Below, piece after piece: positions 22,320-30,219 of a stretch of DNA of 64,000 nt. The stretch covers positions 62,001 through 126,000 of the forward strand of contig NZ_BAUU01000003.1 of NCBI RefSeq assembly GCF_000513115.1. Direction: 5' to 3'. Position 1 is the stretch's first letter. Every line of letters starts with the position of its first letter. Both the position numbers and the translations under genes were made by a program. This stretch comes from Halalkalibacter hemicellulosilyticusJCM 9152. Lineage in GTDB: Bacteria; Bacillota; Bacilli; Bacillales; Bacillaceae_D. The notes below the pieces were generated by a model. That model was not told the origin of the DNA, did no database searches, and worked only from the letters and a program-made list of their open reading frames with translations.

Positions 22320-24286
22320 TGAATGGACAACGAATAAGTGGACGTTATCACATTCTTGAAAAAATTGGTGGAGGAGGGATGGCAAATGTGTATAAAGCAC
22401 ATGATGTCATCCTTGATCGTGAAGTTGCTGTTAAAGTCCTGCAACCACAATTTTCGAGTGATGAACAATTCATCCATCGTTTTCGCAGAGAAGCTCAAGC
22501 TGCAACAAGTTTGAACCATCCGAATATTGTCAATATATATGATGTTGGTGAAGAAGATGATACGTATTATATTGTGATGGAATATGTTGAGGGACAAACG
22601 TTAAAAGAGTTGATCCAAATGAAGGGAGCACTTGATGTCGAGGAAGCGGTTGGCTACATGGAACAAATGCTTTCCGCGCTCTCTCATTCTCATGCAAATC
22701 AACTTGTTCATCGTGATATTAAGCCCCATAATATTTTAGTCCGTCATGATGGGCTTTTAAAGGTGACAGACTTTGGTATCGCACGTGCTATATCTGCGGC
22801 AACTATTACCCATACAAATTCAGTTATGGGATCGGTTCAGTATTTATCACCTGAGCAAGCACGTGGAGGTCAAGTAACGTTTAAATCTGATATTTATTCA
22901 TTAGGTATTGTCTTTTATGAAATGGTCACGGGCAGGATTCCATTTTCTGGTGACACAGCTGTTTCAATTGCTATTAAGCATCTACAGCACGATACTCCTT
23001 CTATTAAAGATCTGAATGAACAATTACCTCAAAGTATCGATAATATGATCAAAAGAGCGACGGAAAAAGATCCATTGAAGCGTTATGATTCGATTCAAGA
23101 TATGGAGGAGGATCTATCGACTGTATTGCATCCTAGTAGACTAGAAGAAGAACCATACAACCAAGCAGTTGATGAAGAAGCGACAAAAGTCATTCCAGTT
23201 ATTAAGGATGAGGATTTAGAAAAAACGATTGAAGCACCAGTCGAAAAAGAAAAAGAACAAACGGAAGAAGAGACAACGCCACCTCCTAATAAGAAAAAAA
23301 GGAAAAAAAATAAAAAACTTATCATCCTATTAACGGTCATTGCGATATTGCTAGGATCAATTATTATTGCATTTACCGTGATTCCGCGTTTATTACACGT
23401 CAATGAAGTAGAAGTGCCTGATTTTACTGAAATCCCTTTTGAGGATGCGGAAGAGGAGTTAATTGAATTAAAGTTAATAGCCGAACGAGAAGATGTGTAC
23501 CATGAATCAGTTCCAAATGAACACGTTGTTCGACAAAATCCATTGCCTGGCTCAATGGTAAAGGAGCAAGCACCTATTACTTTGTTTGTTTCTTTAGGTC
23601 AAGAAGAAATGGAGATTGATGATTACATTGGTACGAATATAGATCGTGCTGAAGCATTATTAGAAAGTCAAGGTTTCACAGTTAAAAGAGATGCACGTGA
23701 AACAAATGAGGAAGAACCAGGAATTGTGTTAGAGCAAGACCCGAGTGGAGGGGACATGGTTGTGCCAGCAGAAACGACGGTGACACTAACCTATAGTGTT
23801 GAAGCGCCAATTCGGTTACAAAACCTTGTCGGCCTAGAAGAATCAGCTGTAAAGGACTATTTTGCTGAAGTCGATCTGAATGGTGATTTCGTCGAAGAAT
23901 ATTCATCATCGGTAGAAGAAGGCCGGGTCATTAGGCAGGATCCGGGTGCTTTCACAATGTTATCAAAAGGAGATGATGTCATTGTCGTCATTTCTCAAGG
24001 GCCTGAACCAGAACCTGAACCAGAAGTAGAACCATCAAAGTTCTTCTCACAAAATTACCGTATTGTAGTAGAAGATGAAAATGGAAATAATTCTTATCGC
24101 ATTAAAATTGTATATCGTGATGCTTCAACAAAAGGAGAAGATCGAGTATATGTTGAAGAACAGATTAGTGAAACAGTGACCTACCGCATTCAATTGGAAG
24201 TCAGCTCATCATATCCTGGATCATATGATGTATATGTAGATGAAGAGTTAGTTGAACAATCAGATGTATTTCATTATGATGACTAA
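22319..24286 (+). CDS. prkC: PASTA-domain membrane serine/threonine protein kinase
   Basis: 655-residue Hanks-type kinase that senses muropeptides and controls wall metabolism, translation factors and spore germination in Bacillus. The cytoplasmic kinase domain (about 10-270) has GGGGMANVY, catalytic Lys39 in VAVKVL, HRDIKPHN and DFGIARA. A charged juxtamembrane stretch with KKKRKKNKK leads to one TM helix (about 333-357). Three extracellular PASTA repeats span about 362-430, 431-495 and 496-562, followed by a PEPEPEPEVEP linker and a ~95-residue extracellular tail. No frame problem. A family A repeat starts 60 bases after the stop. Confidence 0.96.
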   Translation: MNGQRISGRYHILEKIGGGGMANVYKAHDVILDREVAVKVLQPQFSSDEQFIHRFRREAQAATSLNHPNIVNIYDVGEEDDTYYIVMEYVEGQTLKELIQMKGALDVEEAVGYMEQMLSALSHSHANQLVHRDIKPHNILVRHDGLLKVTDFGIARAISAATITHTNSVMGSVQYLSPEQARGGQVTFKSDIYSLGIVFYEMVTGRIPFSGDTAVSIAIKHLQHDTPSIKDLNEQLPQSIDNMIKRATEKDPLKRYDSIQDMEEDLSTVLHPSRLEEEPYNQAVDEEATKVIPVIKDEDLEKTIEAPVEKEKEQTEEETTPPPNKKKRKKNKKLIILLTVIAILLGSIIIAFTVIPRLLHVNEVEVPDFTEIPFEDAEEELIELKLIAEREDVYHESVPNEHVVRQNPLPGSMVKEQAPITLFVSLGQEEMEIDDYIGTNIDRAEALLESQGFTVKRDARETNEEEPGIVLEQDPSGGDMVVPAETTVTLTYSVEAPIRLQNLVGLEESAVKDYFAEVDLNGDFVEEYSSSVEEGRVIRQDPGAFTMLSKGDDVIVVISQGPEPEPEPEVEPSKFFSQNYRIVVEDENGNNSYRIKIVYRDASTKGEDRVYVEEQISETVTYRIQLEVSSSYPGSYDVYVDEELVEQSDVFHYDD

Positions 24287-24345
24287 ACAATACTAAAACG
24301 AGAACATGATATGAAGTTAATGGTTTATAATGGTTGTTAAGGAAT

Positions 24346-24516
24346 GAGGCTGGGACAGAACAAAAGTGTTTAACAGAGAATCTAAGCATCTTAGAACGTA
24401 GCGGGTGGAATATGCATAGACTCGCGCGGAAAGCGAAGTATATTTCAAGATTGGTTAATTTGCATCGTCACGTATTAGTTCGGATTCTCATTCATAAAAA
24501 CGTTTGTCCCACCCTC
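24346..24516 (+). repeat. Family A palindromic repeat, copy A1
   Basis: About 170 bases, opening GAGGCTGGGACAG and closing GTTTGTCCCACCCTC, which pair as terminal inverted repeats. Inner pairs include GAGAATCT with GGATTCTC and a conserved GCGGAAAGCGAAG core. It lies between the prkC stop and rsgA, in the same orientation as transcription. A spurious 80-aa ORF runs through it. Confidence 0.85.
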
Positions 24517-24562
24517 GTCCAAGGTGAAAATCATTTTGATTATTCTAAATGGGAGGTTTTGA

Positions 24563-25444
24563 ATGGCGAAGGGTAAGATTATTAAAGCCTTAAGTGGTTA
24601 TTACTATGTGAAAAATGAAGATGGTTTGTTTCAATGCCGAGCACGGGGGAATTTCCGAAAACGAAAAATCAAACCATTAGTAGGTGACGAAGTTGAGTTT
24701 GAAGCTGAAAATCGAACAGATGGTTATATATTAGACGTCTCTGAGCGGAAAAATGAATTAGTTCGTCCTCCGATAGCGAATATTGATCAGGCTATCCTTG
24801 TTTTTTCTGCTTTAGAACCTGATTTTAGCTTACTACTATTGGATCGTTTTCTTGTTCATATTGAAGCGAATGCGATTAAACCACTCCTTGTTATTAGCAA
24901 GGTTGACTTAGTTGATGAAGAGCTCTTTGTATCATTGCATACATATAAATCTTTATATGAGTCAATTGGCTATACGGTCCTTTTTACATCTACGAATGAA
25001 AAAAGTGACATTAATGACCTTAAGCCTTTTATAGAGGGGAAAATGAGTGTTGTTGCAGGTCAGTCAGGTGTTGGGAAGTCGTCATTATTGAACATTCTAG
25101 ATCCAAATCTCGATATTGAAACGAATGAAATTTCTTCTCATTTAGGAAGAGGGAAGCATACAACGAGGCATGTTGAACTGCTGCCGATAGCGGGTGGATT
25201 AGTTGCTGATACTCCTGGATTTAGTTCTCTTGACTTTGTTGACATATTGCCGGAGGAGTTATCTCTATATTTTCTTGAAATGAAAGAGTTATCTACGGAA
25301 TGTAAGTTCAGAGGATGCACACATAGCTCTGAGCCACATTGTGCTGTAAAGAAAGCATATGAAAAAGGGGAGATTGCTCAATCGCGTTTTGAGCATTACC
25401 TACAGTTTTTAGAAGAGATAAAAAATCAAAAAAAGAGGTATTAA
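24563..25444 (+). CDS. rsgA: Ribosome small-subunit-dependent GTPase A
   Basis: Circularly permuted GTPase that checks 30S subunit maturation (CpgA/YloQ in B. subtilis). An N-terminal OB fold (about 1-65) comes first; G4 (VISKVDL) precedes G1 (GQSGVGKSS, about 166) and G3 (DTPGFSS), the permuted order. The C-terminal zinc knuckle has Cys247, Cys252, His254 and Cys260 in [15 protein letters not shown]. The 293 residues are normal. The Shine-Dalgarno GGGAGG is present. It is followed by rpe four bases after the stop. Confidence 0.97.
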   Translation: MAKGKIIKALSGYYYVKNEDGLFQCRARGNFRKRKIKPLVGDEVEFEAENRTDGYILDVSERKNELVRPPIANIDQAILVFSALEPDFSLLLLDRFLVHIEANAIKPLLVISKVDLVDEELFVSLHTYKSLYESIGYTVLFTSTNEKSDINDLKPFIEGKMSVVAGQSGVGKSSLLNILDPNLDIETNEISSHLGRGKHTTRHVELLPIAGGLVADTPGFSSLDFVDILPEELSLYFLEMKELSTECKFRGCTHSSEPHCAVKKAYEKGEIAQSRFEHYLQFLEEIKNQKKRY

Positions 25445-25448
25445 TAAT

Positions 25449-26096
25449 ATGGTAAAAATAGCACCTTCCATTTTATCAGCGGACTTTGCAAAGCTTGGTG
25501 AAGAAATTAAAGATGTAGAAAAGGGTGGGGCTGATTATATTCATGTTGATGTCATGGATGGTCATTTCGTTCCGAATATCACAATAGGCCCTCTAGTCGT
25601 TGAAGCAATAAGGCCTGTTACACGTCTAATACTAGATGTTCATTTAATGATAGAAAATCCAGATAAGTATATTCCACTTTTTGCAAAAGCGGGAGCAGAC
25701 ATTATTTCGGTCCATGTAGAAGCTTGTCCTCACCTTCATCGTACGATTCATCATATAAAAGATTTAGGAATTAAAGCAGGTGTTGTCCTTAATCCTGCTA
25801 CCCCCGTTTCTATACTTGAAACCATTATTGATGATGTTGACCTTGTATTACTTATGACGGTCAATCCAGGCTTCGGTGGACAAACATTTATACCTGCTGT
25901 ATTAAGTAAGATACAAGATGTATATTCGCTTACACAAGAAAGAGGGCTGGATATTGATATCGAAGTAGATGGTGGTGTGAATGAAGAAACTGCAAAGCAA
26001 TGCATAGAGGCTGGTGCGAACGTCTTAGTTGCAGGCTCATCAATTTACAATATGAATGACCGTAAACAAGCAATAGAAGTTTTAAGAGGTAAATAA
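25449..26096 (+). CDS. rpe: Ribulose-phosphate 3-epimerase
   Basis: Pentose-phosphate TIM-barrel epimerase interconverting ribulose-5-P and xylulose-5-P. The 215 residues show [31 protein letters not shown] (metal and catalytic Asp/His), [14 protein letters not shown] and EVDGGVN. It is coupled closely to rsgA. thiN, which follows rpe in B. subtilis, is not here; a family B hairpin begins 13 bases after the stop. Confidence 0.97.
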   Translation: MVKIAPSILSADFAKLGEEIKDVEKGGADYIHVDVMDGHFVPNITIGPLVVEAIRPVTRLILDVHLMIENPDKYIPLFAKAGADIISVHVEACPHLHRTIHHIKDLGIKAGVVLNPATPVSILETIIDDVDLVLLMTVNPGFGGQTFIPAVLSKIQDVYSLTQERGLDIDIEVDGGVNEETAKQCIEAGANVLVAGSSIYNMNDRKQAIEVLRGK

Positions 26097-26108
26097 TAAG
26101 AAGGCTTT

Positions 26109-26150
26109 AGGCCACTGAAAAAGTTAAAACCAAACTTTTTCAGTGGCCTT
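26109..26150 (+). terminator. Family B hairpin acting as likely terminator after rpe
   Basis: AGGCCACTGAAAAAGTT / AACTTTTTCAGTGGCCTT with a short AAAACCAA loop. It stands alone just after the stop codon. Confidence 0.7.
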
Positions 26151-26443
26151 CGCTACGGTGGATTTCTTATAGGTCACTTTTCAATAAGAATCATCATATA
26201 TTGTGGATTGAGGGCATATGTTTAAAGGTGAAGGAATAAAGTTAAGTTTAATATGAAATGAATTTGAAAAAATGGGGAATAGAATCTTGTTCACGCATAT
26301 AATTGAAAGAGGATAGGTCGTTCTAATGATCAAAATGATTCGTGTCATTCTTGATCAAGCCCAATTGTATCGTAAGCAGTTTCACCTTTAGCAATCAGCA
26401 ACAACCTTATTCATTTGGTTATTTATGTTGAGGAGGAGGAGCT
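26151..26443 (+). other. Spacer upstream of spoVM
   Basis: Together with the hairpin above, this makes up the 347-base gap between rpe and spoVM. It has no open frame of note. A GCATATAAT box near 26297 could be part of a sporulation (sigma-E type) promoter, because spoVM is a mother-cell gene, but I do not see a convincing matching -35. A short inverted repeat TGATCAAAATGATTCGTGTCATTCTTGATCA is visible near 26328-26358 when its two arms (TGATCAA / TTGATCA) are compared. Confidence 0.4.
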
Positions 26444-26524
26444 ATGAAATTTTACACGATTAAGCTACCAAGATTTTTAGGCGGTATTGTCAAAGCGGTA
26501 TTGAATTCATTTAAAAAAGGATAA
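26444..26524 (+). CDS. spoVM: Stage V sporulation protein SpoVM (26 aa)
   Basis: A 26-residue amphipathic peptide starting MKFYTIKLPRFLGGIV and ending NSFKKG. This is nearly identical in pattern to B. subtilis SpoVM, which recognises the convex forespore membrane and anchors the spore coat ATPase SpoIVA. The Pro-10 and Gly-Gly positions characteristic of the peptide are present. A strong AGGAGGAGGAG Shine-Dalgarno lies upstream. It sits next to rpmB as in B. subtilis and is easily missed because of its length. Confidence 0.95.
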   Translation: MKFYTIKLPRFLGGIVKAVLNSFKKG

Positions 26525-26530
26525 TGAAAA

Positions 26531-26575
26531 GAGGGTGTTTCATAAGCTCATATAGAACTTATGGAACACCCTCTG
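26531..26575. terminator. Shared terminator between spoVM and rpmB (family D hairpin)
   Basis: GAGGGTGTTTCATAAG / CTTATGGAACACCCTC with an eleven-base loop. A-rich on the left and T-containing on the right, so it can serve both converging genes. Confidence 0.85.
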
Positions 26576-26597
26576 TGTAAGGGGCTTATAAAGCCTA

Positions 26598-26786
26598 TTA
26601 CACACGTTGTACTTTACCTGATTTAAGTGCGCGAGTAGATACGTAAACACGTTTTGGCTTACCATCTACAAGGATACGAACCTTTTGTACATTTGCACCC
26701 CAACGACGCTTTGTTTTATTCAGAGCGTGAGAACGCTTATTGCCACTACGTGCTTGCTTACCAGTAATATAACATTTACGTGCCAT
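26598..26786 (-). CDS. rpmB: 50S ribosomal protein L28
   Basis: 62-residue L28 starting [15 protein letters not shown] and ending [13 protein letters not shown]. The start is at 26786, eight bases after AAGGAGG; two upstream in-frame codons (ATG, GTG) overlap the ribosome-binding site. It retains a single N-terminal cysteine, so it is the zinc-free form. It is transcribed opposite to its neighbours, as in B. subtilis, from the promoter at 26838-26866. Confidence 0.97.
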   Translation of the reverse strand: MARKCYITGKQARSGNKRSHALNKTKRRWGANVQKVRILVDGKPKRVYVSTRALKSGKVQRV

Positions 26787-26837
26787 CATATGCACCTCCT
26801 TATTTCCGATGCGAAACGCTCAATTTCATACTTAGAT

Positions 26838-26866
26838 ATAGTAGCATAGCACATGATCGATTGCAA
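26838..26866 (-). promoter_or_regulatory. Sigma-A promoter for rpmB
   Basis: On the minus strand: -35 TTGCAA (26861-26866), 17-base spacer, -10 TACTAT (26838-26843). Start of transcription would be about 26831, leaving a ~45-base leader. Confidence 0.7.
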
Positions 26867-26920
26867 TAACTTACTGAAAACTTTATCAAGTAATCTTGCT
26901 TGACAGTTCAAATCCGAGAT

Positions 26921-26948
26921 TTGCTTTTAAAATGAAGGATTGTATAGT
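26921..26948 (+). promoter_or_regulatory. Probable sigma-A promoter for yloU-fakA
   Basis: TTGCTT (26921-26926), 16-base spacer, TATAGT (26943-26948). It lies about 45 bases before the yloU ATG and diverges from the rpmB promoter. Confidence 0.5.
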
Positions 26949-26994
26949 AAAATAACATTACTAATGGATGTTAAGGAATGAGGAGGTTCGATCA

Positions 26995-27357
26995 ATGACA
27001 ATTGAAATGAAAACTCAACTAGGAACTGTCGATGTATCAAAGGATGTTGTTGCGACCATTGCAGGTGGGGCGGCTATTGATTGCTACGGCATTGTTGGAA
27101 TGGCATCGCAAAAACAATTGAAAGACGGTTTATCTGATTTATTAGGAAAAGAAAATTTCAGGCGCGGAGTCGTTATCCGTGAAGAAATGGAGCAAATTCA
27201 TATTGATATGTATATTATTGTGAGCTATGGAACGAAAATATCAGAGGTAGCTTATAATGTACAGACGAAAGTAAAATATCAATTAGATCAAATGTTAGGG
27301 CTAGATGTAGATTCTGTGAACATTTTTGTTCAAGGAGTCCGCGTCACGAACCCATAA
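26995..27357 (+). CDS. Asp23/Gls24 family envelope-stress protein (YloU)
   Basis: 120-residue Asp23/DUF322 protein. Members are abundant cytosolic or membrane-associated proteins linked to cell-envelope stress; the molecular role of YloU is not settled. Typical motifs are GTVDVSKDVVATIAGGAA, CYGIVGMAS and VNIFVQGVRV. ATG 26995 follows GAGGAGG. It is 20 bases upstream of fakA, an association conserved in Firmicutes. Confidence 0.9.
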   Translation: MTIEMKTQLGTVDVSKDVVATIAGGAAIDCYGIVGMASQKQLKDGLSDLLGKENFRRGVVIREEMEQIHIDMYIIVSYGTKISEVAYNVQTKVKYQLDQMLGLDVDSVNIFVQGVRVTNP

Positions 27358-27377
27358 GATGTTAGGAGGAAATGTTC

Positions 27378-29060
27378 GTGGCAATGAAGCGAATTGAAGG
27401 AAATAAGCTTGCTCACATGTTTATCGAAGGAGCAGCAAATTTAACAAATCATGTTAAGGTTGTGGATGCATTAAATGTATTCCCTGTGCCTGATGGTGAT
27501 ACAGGAACCAATATGAATCTTTCTATTACTTCAGGAGTGAAAGAAGTAAAGCAGCAAATACATGGAAATGCAAGTCAAGTTGCCTCTGCCTTTGCAAAAG
27601 GATTGTTAATGGGGGCAAGAGGGAACTCTGGTGTTATTTTGTCACAGTTATTTCGTGGTTTCTCAAAAGAACTTGAAGGGAAGCAGACTGTCACTTCTGA
27701 AGATTTTGCGCTGGCGCTTCAACATGGTGTCGAAACGGCATATAAGGCAGTAATGAAGCCAGTGGAAGGTACCATTTTGACGGTTGCAAAGGATGCAGCA
27801 AAGGTAGCTAAGAAGGCTTCGCAAAAGGATGAAAACCTTGTTCATGTGATGGAGGCTACATTGGAAGAAGCTAACCGATCATTAAAGAGGACCCCTGATC
27901 TATTACCTGTCTTAAAAGAGGTTGGTGTAGTTGATTCTGGTGGACAAGGGTTAGTATACATTTATGAAGGCTTTTTGGCTGTGTTAAAAGGAGAAAAGCT
28001 TGCAACTACGAATCAAGAAGCACCGTCTATGGATGATCTCGTAAAAGTAGAACATCACAATGCTCAAAGTCATCTTGCTACTGAGGATATTGAATTTGGC
28101 TTTTGTACAGAGGTGATGGTTCAATTTGCAGACGATAAGCTAGCGACACACCCTTTTAATGAACCTGATTTTCGCCAAGAATTAAGTGAGTTAGGTGATT
28201 CACTATTAGTTGTGTCAGACGAAGATTTATTAAAAGTACATATACATGCAGAGCATCCAGGAGAGGTTTTAAATAAGGCACAACGTTTTGGTGAGCTTGT
28301 TAACATTAAGATTGAAAATATGCGAATGCAGCATACCAATTTATTAGAAGAATCAAAACAACACCATGAACAAGAAAGAAAACTTAGTCAATCTCAAAAT
28401 CAAAGCGAGTATGGTATTGTAACCGTTTCGATGGGTGAGGGAATTGCGAAACTGTTTAAAGGCTTAGGAGCTAGTGTTGTGATTCCAGGTGGACAAACGA
28501 TGAACCCTAGCACCGAAGATATTATTAAGGCGATTAAAGAGGCCAATGCAAAAAAAGTTATAATTTTGCCGAATAATGGTAATATTATTATGGCTGCAGA
28601 ACAAGCTGCAGAAGTTGCTGGAGAAGATGTTAGCGTCGTCCCGTCTAAAACAGTTCCACAAGGGTTAGCAGCACTATTAGCATTTAACCCATCTCAATCA
28701 CTTGAGAATAATCAAGATACAATGAAAGCTGCATTAACATCTGTTACATCTGGACAAGTTACGTATGCCGTTCGAGATACGACTATTGATGGTGTAGAAA
28801 TTAAAAAAGATGATTACATGGGCATTGCAGATAAGAAGATTGTTAGTTCTGGACAAAGTCTACTTGAAGTCACGAAAGATTTATTGGATGACATGATTGA
28901 TGAAGAATCAGAAATTGTGACGTTATTACAAGGTGAAGATGCGACGGATGAAGGAACAAAGGAAATCGTTCACTACATTGAAGAGAAATACGAAGATGTA
29001 GAAGTTGATGTTCATCAAGGTGATCAGCCACTTTATTCTTATTTATTGTCAGTTGAATAA
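27378..29060 (+). CDS. fakA: Fatty acid kinase FakA (DAK/DhaL-type, YloV)
   Basis: Kinase that phosphorylates exogenous fatty acids held by FakB, feeding acyl-phosphate to PlsX/PlsY. The N-terminal DhaL nucleotide-binding domain shows NVFPVPDGDTGTNMNLS and LLMGARGNSGVILSQLFRG. A middle domain (EFGFCTEVMV type, seen as DIEFGFCTEVMV) and a C-terminal DegV-like domain (PGGQTMNPSTEDI) follow. GTG 27378, eight bases after AGGAGG, is preferred over ATG 27372, which is too close. Length 560 aa. The next gene encodes its probable FakB partner. Confidence 0.93.
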   Translation: MAMKRIEGNKLAHMFIEGAANLTNHVKVVDALNVFPVPDGDTGTNMNLSITSGVKEVKQQIHGNASQVASAFAKGLLMGARGNSGVILSQLFRGFSKELEGKQTVTSEDFALALQHGVETAYKAVMKPVEGTILTVAKDAAKVAKKASQKDENLVHVMEATLEEANRSLKRTPDLLPVLKEVGVVDSGGQGLVYIYEGFLAVLKGEKLATTNQEAPSMDDLVKVEHHNAQSHLATEDIEFGFCTEVMVQFADDKLATHPFNEPDFRQELSELGDSLLVVSDEDLLKVHIHAEHPGEVLNKAQRFGELVNIKIENMRMQHTNLLEESKQHHEQERKLSQSQNQSEYGIVTVSMGEGIAKLFKGLGASVVIPGGQTMNPSTEDIIKAIKEANAKKVIILPNNGNIIMAAEQAAEVAGEDVSVVPSKTVPQGLAALLAFNPSQSLENNQDTMKAALTSVTSGQVTYAVRDTTIDGVEIKKDDYMGIADKKIVSSGQSLLEVTKDLLDDMIDEESEIVTLLQGEDATDEGTKEIVHYIEEKYEDVEVDVHQGDQPLYSYLLSVE

Positions 29061-29090
29061 AATAATGATACAAAAAGGGAGTTGTCGGAA

Positions 29091-29957
29091 ATGTCTACGA
29101 TTAAAATTGTGACAGATAGCACCGCAGATATCCCCAATACGTTAGCCGAAGAATTAGGAATTACCGTAGTGCCATTGAATGTTATTTTTTCTGATGAAGA
29201 AGTTTATGAAGATGGTGTCACACTTACTGCGGATCGATTTTATGAATATGTTAAAGAGCGTAATGTCATTCCTTCAACCTCTCAACCGACTCCTTATCAA
29301 TTTGAGGAATTGTATCGTTCGTTGTCAGACGAGGATACCGAAATTATTTCTATACATTTATCATCTAAATTAAGTGGAACGTATCAGGCTGCAACCATTG
29401 CAAAGCAAGCTTTGGAAATGGATTCGATTCATGTGATTGACTCAAAGAGAGCTTCATATGCGATAGGCATTATCGTTGTCGAAATAGCGAAATATGCAAA
29501 GTCAGGCAAGAGCTTAGAGGACTGTCTTTCGAGGTTAGAGGAGTTACTTAACGATACAACCGTTTATTTTATGGTCGACACATTAGAATATTTGCAAAAA
29601 AATGGCCGAATTGGTAAAGCATCAGCATTATTAGGCTCAATGTTGAAAATTAAGCCGATTCTCTCATTAAATGAAGCAGGAGAAGTGTATTCATTTGAAA
29701 AGGCTAGAGGTCAAAAGAAGGCACTAAATCGAATACTTGAAGTGTTTGATGAACAATTTGGGAGAGAGCCTGTACATGTAGGTATTTCTCATGCAGTTAA
29801 TGAACAATATGCTCGTGATGTTTTGTCACTTTGCCAGCAAAGGTTTAATGTTCAAAGTGATGTGATTACATCTATTGGAGCGGTCATTGGGGCACATGTC
29901 GGGCCTGGAACGATCGCCATTTCAATCACTCGGGCAAAGAATGAAGTCGTTGAATGA
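29091..29957 (+). CDS. DegV family fatty-acid-binding protein (FakB-like)
   Basis: 288-residue DegV protein: KIVTDSTADIP at the N-terminus, STSQPTPYQFEELY (ligand pocket), IHLSSKLSGTYQ and a C-terminal GAVIGAHVGPGT motif. FakB proteins bind a fatty acid and present it to FakA. Position directly behind fakA (31 bases) makes that role likely. In B. subtilis the place is taken by sdaAB/sdaAA (serine dehydratase), which are absent here. ATG 29091 follows AAAGGGAG; a TTG three codons earlier is also in frame. Confidence 0.9.
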   Translation: MSTIKIVTDSTADIPNTLAEELGITVVPLNVIFSDEEVYEDGVTLTADRFYEYVKERNVIPSTSQPTPYQFEELYRSLSDEDTEIISIHLSSKLSGTYQAATIAKQALEMDSIHVIDSKRASYAIGIIVVEIAKYAKSGKSLEDCLSRLEELLNDTTVYFMVDTLEYLQKNGRIGKASALLGSMLKIKPILSLNEAGEVYSFEKARGQKKALNRILEVFDEQFGREPVHVGISHAVNEQYARDVLSLCQQRFNVQSDVITSIGAVIGAHVGPGTIAISITRAKNEVVE

Positions 29958-29983
29958 TATAAATGTTTGTAAAAGGAGTTATC

Positions 29984-30027
29984 AAGGCACTGAAAAAGTT
30001 TGATTTTTAACTTTTTCAGTGCCCTTT
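29984..30027 (+). terminator. Family B hairpin after the degV-type gene
   Basis: AAGGCACTGAAAAAGTT / AACTTTTTCAGTGCCCTT with a TGATTTTT loop. Within the 262-base gap before recG, this is the only structure I can assign. Confidence 0.7.
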
Positions 30028-30219
30028 AAGCGATGTGCGAAACGGTAAATGCTTGATACGATCGGAAATAGTGTATCAAGCAATAAATGAAACCATTGTT
30101 AGTCAAATGAGTGGCCTTGAGTTTTTTCCCTTGCGTTAGTTGGATCACTCCTTTTTCTTCCTTCAGAAAAGATATGTTAAAATAAGCTTGAATGGTTGTT
30201 AGAAATGAGGTGAAGGGAT

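Noticed and set aside
24334-24576. 80-aa plus-strand ORF
   Set aside because: It runs through repeat A1, has no family pattern and overlaps the rsgA start.
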